Part shown: positions 58,811 through 64,000 of the stretch, one piece after another | Position numbering within the stretch: position 1 is the stretch's first letter | Layout: every line of letters begins with the position of its first letter | Origin: Spinellus fusiger | Taxonomy: Eukaryota > Mucoromycota > Mucoromycetes > Mucorales > Phycomycetaceae | Length of the DNA: 64,000 nt | Reading direction: 5' to 3' | Assembly: GCA_025094145.1 (NCBI GenBank) | Contig: JALLLS010000009.1 | Coordinates: forward strand, 496,001-560,000 | Made by a program: the position numbers and the translations under genes | Notes under the pieces: generated by a model | Seen by the model: only the letters and a program-made list of their open reading frames with translations | Told to the model about the DNA's origin: nothing | Databases searched by the model: none

Positions 58811-59602
58811 GGCCATTGATAAGAAACAATAAAGAAAGATATGTATGAGATTGCAATACCTTTAATAAATGAACTATTCCCTGGAATTTGAATTGTGTTT
58901 TTATGACAATATCAATACTATTGTTCCTATTGATAAACACATTCAGAGGATTGATCCTTGAACAAAACACAAAATGGAGCTGATGTAGGAGATGAAGAAT
59001 GTAAAACGCATTGAAAAAGAAAGCCACTGTATATCTCTTTGTTATTTATATGGACTCTATTGAATCAACCACAAAGACATTCAATTTGAACATCATACAA
59101 CTATCCTATCCAATGAGGGATTTCTGTTGATGTTTAGATTCTTAACAGATGGCTATGATTCACCATCTCAGCCATAATTAAGATGGAATACCGTCTGATA
59201 ATATAGTATAAGACACTTCAATATAACACTCTGGCTTATTCATCTTCTTCTCGAGAGACCATCCACAGTGGCATTGCAGTCTAATAGTGGACATTGACCT
59301 CAACTTATGCAGTGCATTTACATTCCATTGGCCATGCTTGTTGCTGTTGCTGTTGTTGTTGTTGTTGCTTACCACTCTTTTATCTTTTATTATTGAAAAC
59401 ATTCGTCTTTCTATCATAATACTACCATTGAGTATAGCTCTATTCCAATTCTTTATTTATTTGTGCCATTTTAAGCTTTTCTTCATTCTACTCTAACGAA
59501 TACATTCTTTCTATGAATGAATATTGAAAAAGACAAACGCTATAGATTATTTTCTCTCCAAGAATAAAGAGAACAATTAGGCACTAGGTGCAATTAGGCA
59601 TT
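57818..59602. other. Intergenic region without a gene
   Basis: No supportable ORF occurs in these 1.8 kb. It has ATAATAATA runs (58777-58807), an AATATAAT-type run near 58206-58233 and a GTTGTTGTT tract near 59341-59367, the last being open on both strands by repeat structure alone. Confidence 0.6.
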
Positions 59603-61067
59603 CTATAAGCCAAAAGTAGCCAACAAGCCAACAGCAAAGGCAAGCCACGACCCATGGATCTGTACAGAGGAGGCAAGGGAGGTGCTTGAGTCAGCGTGTG
59701 AAGAGCTTCCAGATTCAGAACCATATTTGGAACGCAAGCCAGAGCTAGAGCCAGAGCTAGAGCTAGAGCCAGAGCCAGAGCTAGAGGAACCAGAGCTAGA
59801 GGAGCCAGAACCGCCAGATGAATAAGACTGGCCAGGTACACCATCAACTTCTTGACCCAAAGTAGGGATCATTTGGCTTTCACTCATGCTAGAGGCACAG
59901 TTCCAGATGGTACCCTTGACGACATTGTCCGTCTTCATCTGCTTCTCTAAATCACTGCAAGGGAAAGTACCACTGGAGGTCTGTACGCGCATACCACCAC
60001 GGACGTCCTGGATGGAGGGCAGCTTGTAGGTATCAAAGGCACCAGCCATATCAATAGTGCCATCTACTCTGGCAAGTTTAGTGAATCCATCAATGGTTTT
60101 CAATTGAGTGTTGTTGCCCACAGAAAGAGCACCGCCAATCTGAGCAAGGTTCTTGAAGGAAGTCTCTACAAGACGGTTGTTGTTGGCAAGGGTAACAGTG
60201 CCACCAATAGTCTCTAGGTTGTCAAGAGCAAGACTATCAAAGTCGTTCTGGTGGAATGAAAGCTCGCCTGTCACTCTTTGCAATTGAGGCATTGTCAGAT
60301 GAGCCAAATTGCGGAATGTAGCACTGCGAACAGATAGCAAGTTGGTTGCCTTTTGAATTATTATCATTAGTCTATTTTCTTTTTCTTTTCTATATAGCAA
60401 TACCACTGCCACCACCACTTACACCAAAGTCAAGTCCTTGTCCATTCGAGGTGACAAACAAAGTGCCAGTCATGTCCTTGACAGAAGACAAATCAAACTG
60501 CTTCATGTAGTTGTTGTTGGTAAGGGTAAAGCTGTCCATCACTTCAGGAGAGAAACCAAGAATGGTAGGTGCTCTGGTATCTTCAATGCGAGCCGAGCTC
60601 ACCTTGCTCAAGACACTGGGGAATTGAATGACTTGAAGACCAGGGAGAATAGCCAAGATCAATGTCTTTGCCTGGGTCAGTCCAGGGAAGTCAGCTCTCT
60701 CCAGTACAGTGTTGTTGGTGATCTTGAGTTCACCACCCACACTCTTGAGCTGGGGTGCACCAAATGATTTCAAATCAGAACTTCCTTGTACTGTCAAGTC
60801 GCCTGTAATTTCTTCTACTCCATTCAAAGCCAAAAATGCTTCTTTGCTTGCATCAATTATAATAGAGCCATTGAAAATTCTACACCCTTTGATGGCTTCC
60901 AGATCAGCCTGACTCACAGGATTAATGCTGCCAGAGCATGCACCGTCCTGTGCTAAGGGAGGGGTGAGTCATCCCATCCAATGATAGCTCTGTTTCTGCT
61001 GCTTACCCTGAGCCAAGGCCACCATGGAGATAGCCGCCACTATTGCTGGTAGGGTAAATCTTGTCAT
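59603..61067 (-). CDS. ECM33: Ecm33/Sps2-like GPI-anchored cell-wall protein
   Basis: Three exons (61067-61007, 60952-60423, 60349-59603) close in frame at 445 residues. Residues 1-20 form a signal peptide (MTRFTLPAIVAAISMVALAQ). A receptor-L/leucine-rich-like beta-helix follows: IKGCRIFNGSIIIDAS, LNGVEEITGDLTVQGSSDL, LKSVGGELKITNNTVL, then FRNLAHLTMPQLQRVTGELS and LETIGGTVTLANNNRLV. A Ser-rich stalk (about 45 residues, mostly Ser/Gly) leads to a GPI-attachment tail (GSWLAFAVGLLATFGL). Ecm33 proteins sit at the plasma membrane or wall and are needed for wall integrity and the sorting of mannoproteins. The intron 60350-60422 splits the domain after DFG, in line with the family reading DFGATNLLSVRSA. 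Confidence 0.9.
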
Positions 61068-61346
61068 AATATCTTGGAAGGGGGAAATAGTGTATTCTAT
61101 ATTCAATCTTTGCCTTTTTATAGCCAAGAGTATCTTCTTTTGTTTGCTTTGATCTGCCACTTTAATATGATTAAAAACAGACCCATATCGAGAGGCGAAG
61201 AATGATATGTGGAAGCAATTATAACATACACGTGGTGCAGGAAGGAAGGAAGGATAGATGGAGAGAGATTTAGAGAGAGCAACCCTTCTCTGGGTTGCAT
61301 AAGTTGCCTAGCTTTACTTTTCCCTTTTCTCTCTTGTCTTTCTTTC

Positions 61347-61631
61347 ATGGATACTTCCATCACATTTCTTACTCTTACAGCCGCCGATGAAGTTTACCAA
61401 GAGACAGACATAGCATTGGGTTCTAATAGCTGTCTATCCACACACAGCTCCATTTCACAGAAAATATCTGGTAGATACAATACTGCAGATCCATTCCAGG
61501 AGTCTAATGTCATGGATTTCTTGGTATTAACAACAGGGGAGAAGACAGAAGAGCCTCAAAATGAATCTTCTTCTACTCACGAACCCCAGTCTTTACTCTA
61601 TCTAACTCCCGAAGAATTGGAGAAACATTGA
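61347..61631 (+). CDS. Small acidic hypothetical protein
   Basis: A 94-codon frame starts at ATG 61347 (MDTSITFLTLTAADEVYQ) and ends LTPEELEKH. Composition is Ser/Thr/Glu-rich without a hydrophobic segment. The open frame extends upstream to 61209 without a standard ATG. It is divergent from the Ecm33-like gene (280 bp between ATGs) and upstream of DDB1. I do not recognise it. The natural codon use and divergent spacing favour a real gene, but this is weak. Confidence 0.4.
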   Translation: MDTSITFLTLTAADEVYQETDIALGSNSCLSTHSSISQKISGRYNTADPFQESNVMDFLVLTTGEKTEEPQNESSSTHEPQSLLYLTPEELEKH

Positions 61632-62239
61632 GGATGTCAAGTTAGAAAGTAGAGAGAAGTGTATAGCCTTGTTTCTATTCATGTATTGGAATAATAACAT
61701 TTCTATTTTATGCAGTTTGTTATTCTTTTAATGAGTGAATTTATCAAGTTCACATTAATAACTATATTTAATTGTAATAGATAAACATATTCATTTTTAT
61801 TTTTATTTTTATTTTTATTATTATTATTTGGCATATAATACATACATACCATTTCTCTCTCTCTAAATCTCTCTAAATCTCTTTTGCTCTTACAATAGAA
61901 TACAATAGAATACCCTTTACATTTTTTACATATGCATGAATTAACAATTACTATTTTTGGTTGTCTATCTTTCTTTTTTTCTATAGTAAACCCTTCTATA
62001 AAACGATTAAAAAAACCCATTTAGTTTGATCTAAAACTTTTGCAATAGCAATCCATGAACCATTTAGTCTACACACCAAAAGAGGTACACATAAAAAAAA
62101 AAAGAAACCCCAGGTCATATGACCTGTACTCAATAAGCTGTCACATATTTCAAAGTAGTGAATTAACCATCCATTCAGAGTCAGCAAGAAAGAAGAGCAA
62201 GGGAAGAAGTGCTATTTTTTAATCCTAATTCTGCGCGTC

Positions 62240-64000
62240 ATGACTTACCACAAGTATGTCGTAACGGCACAGAAACCGACCGCTACACAATTTGCAGTCA
62301 AGGGCCCATTCACTGCTCCTCACGTCATAAATCTGGTGCTTGGGTAAGCATCACCTTTCACCATGGGGGACTTGCTGATAGACGGAGATCGATAGCAAAG
62401 GCACACGTATCGAGATCTATACCTTGACACCAGATGGATTAAAGCCTACGCTGGAGTTCAGTATCTATGGCACAATTACTGTCATGACTCTCCACACACC
62501 TCCCGTAAGATCAGTTGCTCCGACAGGTGGAACTGACTATTAACTCACTCTTCCAAAGGGACAAAACAAGGCATCTCTCTTTATTTTAACAGCACGACAC
62601 AAATACTGTGTACTAAGCTACTCAGAAATCCACCAACAAGTAGTAACAGAGGCCAGTGGAGAAGTATGGATGCCTGGAGAAATGCGGTCAGAGACAAATC
62701 AAATAAGAGCTACCATGGATCCTACAGGTGTCTATGTTGCTGCTACACTCTACCAAAACACCCTTACTATCATTACTCCAAGTGAGTGTACACGCAGTAA
62801 AGATGGAATCCATCGAAGGAGATCCTCTCTTAAAACAAGAGAGTCCAAGAAAAGACACCTCCAGACAAAAGCAGCCTCGATTCATGACTATCTTCATATC
62901 AGGTAAACTTATTCTTCTTTAGTGCAGTCATCTCTCTCTCTCTCTTATATACATATACATATACATATACATATTATGATTCTGCTACTACTTGTCATCT
63001 CAAATCCTCACTTAGTCTCCCTGATATGTTCATTGTCTCGGTGGCCTTTTTGCAAGGAACACAAGAATCCACATTAATGGTACTTTATGATACACCTCTG
63101 GGTCACCGCTTTCTTGAACTCTTTACATTGGACATTCGCAATCGTGAATTAGTGCCCTGTGCTATGAAAAAGGAACGCTTTGGTAATGATGCTACTTTAT
63201 TAATTACTATGCCTGCTCCTGTGGGTGGGGTCGTGATTATCTCTGGACAGTACATTCGATTCCTTCATCCTGAGAAGGTTCCAAGGGCCATTGGTATTCG
63301 GCCTTGTGTCATTAACAGGTATAAATATCTATCTATCTATATAATAAAAATGAAAAAAAAACGCATGGGGCTTTTGTTAGAAAGGTGTATGCTAACCTAT
63401 GCAGTTATTCTATTATGAATGAGTCTGGATCAAGAATTATGTTGGCAGACACACAGGGCACTCTCTATTTACTTGCACTTAAGATTAAAGAGAACACTGT
63501 GGATCATATGTCAATGATTAGTCTTGGACAGGTAAAGTAAAAGAAAAGAGGAGAGCATCGAGATTTATAGATTGCCAAGTAAATCCAATCACTCATAACC
63601 CTCTCACCTTAAACTGTATGGATATGAATATGTATATACATACAAAAAAGATCCCGTTGCCTTCTTGTCTGGTCTATTTAGATAATGATGTTGTGTTTGT
63701 TGGATCCACACTGGGTGATTCTCAACTCGTGCATATCGCTCCCTGTGAAGATTCTACAATGGGAGATGTGAAACTAGAAGTCATCGAGGAATTCCCCAAC
63801 CTAGGTCCTATTTCTGACTTTTGTGTGGCTGATTTGGATAAACAGGTAGAGTCAATGGACTACAGAAAAAGAAAAAAAGAAAAAAACTAAAGCTACATCA
63901 AGGGACAATACCAATTGATCACTTGCTCGGGCGTTGGCAAAGACAGTTCATTGCGTATTATTCGTAATGGTGTTGGGATGAATGAACTGGCTGCCATTGA
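62240..64000 (+). CDS. DDB1: DDB1, damage-specific DNA-binding protein 1 (5' part; cut by window end)
   Basis: Exons found: 62240-62343, 62396-62504, 62559-62902, 63016-63318, 63405-63531, 63651-63845 and 63903 to beyond 64000; they stay in frame for about 427 residues. The start is [22 protein letters not shown], as in DDB1 (YVVTAQKPT). It continues with [84 protein letters not shown] and [16 protein letters not shown], then [21 protein letters not shown]. These are blades of the first beta-propellers. DDB1 is the adaptor of CUL4 ubiquitin ligases and of UV-damage recognition. About 700 more residues should lie beyond the window. It is distinguished from Rse1 and Cft1 by the VVTAQKPT start. 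Confidence 0.95.

Noticed and set aside
1..64000. Bacterial-type defence, biosynthetic or toxin gene cluster
   Set aside because: No adjacent genes form such a system. The recognisable genes are scattered eukaryotic housekeeping genes on both strands.

Overview
The window is nuclear DNA of an early-diverging fungus, most likely Mucoromycota (Mucorales-like). Genes are split by many short GT-AG introns (about 40-120 nt), intergenic DNA is very AT-rich, several gene models carry fungal domains (Medusa-type regulator, AreA/DUF1752 N-terminal domain, Ecm33-type GPI protein), and an APH-1 gamma-secretase subunit is present, a family I recall as missing from most Dikarya. The transposon debris (Tc1/mariner, and a LINE-type ORF1 and RT tail of a kind I associate with Mucorales) fits this. 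The genus cannot be fixed from the sequence alone. I rebuilt exon joins by hand; most models close exactly in frame, and the ones that do not are flagged.

Layout. 1-3.7 kb: AT-rich DNA with a decayed TA-flanked Tc1-like element and a second fragment. 3.7-6.4 kb: Medusa-like regulator (+). 6.4-18.7 kb: gene-poor repeat land holding an 89-bp perfect inverted repeat, more Tc1 fragments, and a 3.66-kb unit with 71-75-bp inverted termini that contains head-to-head LINE-type fragments and a nested 1.33-kb mariner. 18.7-45.6 kb: gene-dense segment: APH1 (+), RNF126/BCA2-type RING E3 (-), tetraspan membrane protein (+), arrestin-domain protein (+), peroxiredoxin (-), NDUFAF7/MidA methyltransferase (+), 18-exon STT4 PI4-kinase (+), RPS2 (-), RRM protein (-), DUF202 protein (+), SLC35F6-like transporter (-). 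45.6-49.3 kb: microsatellite, minisatellite and possible gene relics. 49.3-64 kb: acidic nuclear-type protein (-), AreA-domain protein (-), a cluster of minisatellites, TAF9 (+), derlin (+), cytochrome c1 (+), Ecm33-like wall protein (-), a small ORF (+), and the 5' part of DDB1 (+), cut by the window edge.

Functionally this is mostly a housekeeping neighbourhood: ubiquitin and ER quality control (RING E3, derlin, DDB1, arrestin adaptor), mitochondrial respiration (NDUFAF7, cytochrome c1), membrane signalling (STT4), translation and transcription (RPS2, TAF9), cell wall (Ecm33). There is no operon logic and no bacterial-type defence locus. The least explained structure is the inverted-terminal composite retroelement at 12055-15711, followed by the 89-bp hairpin at 8229-8516.
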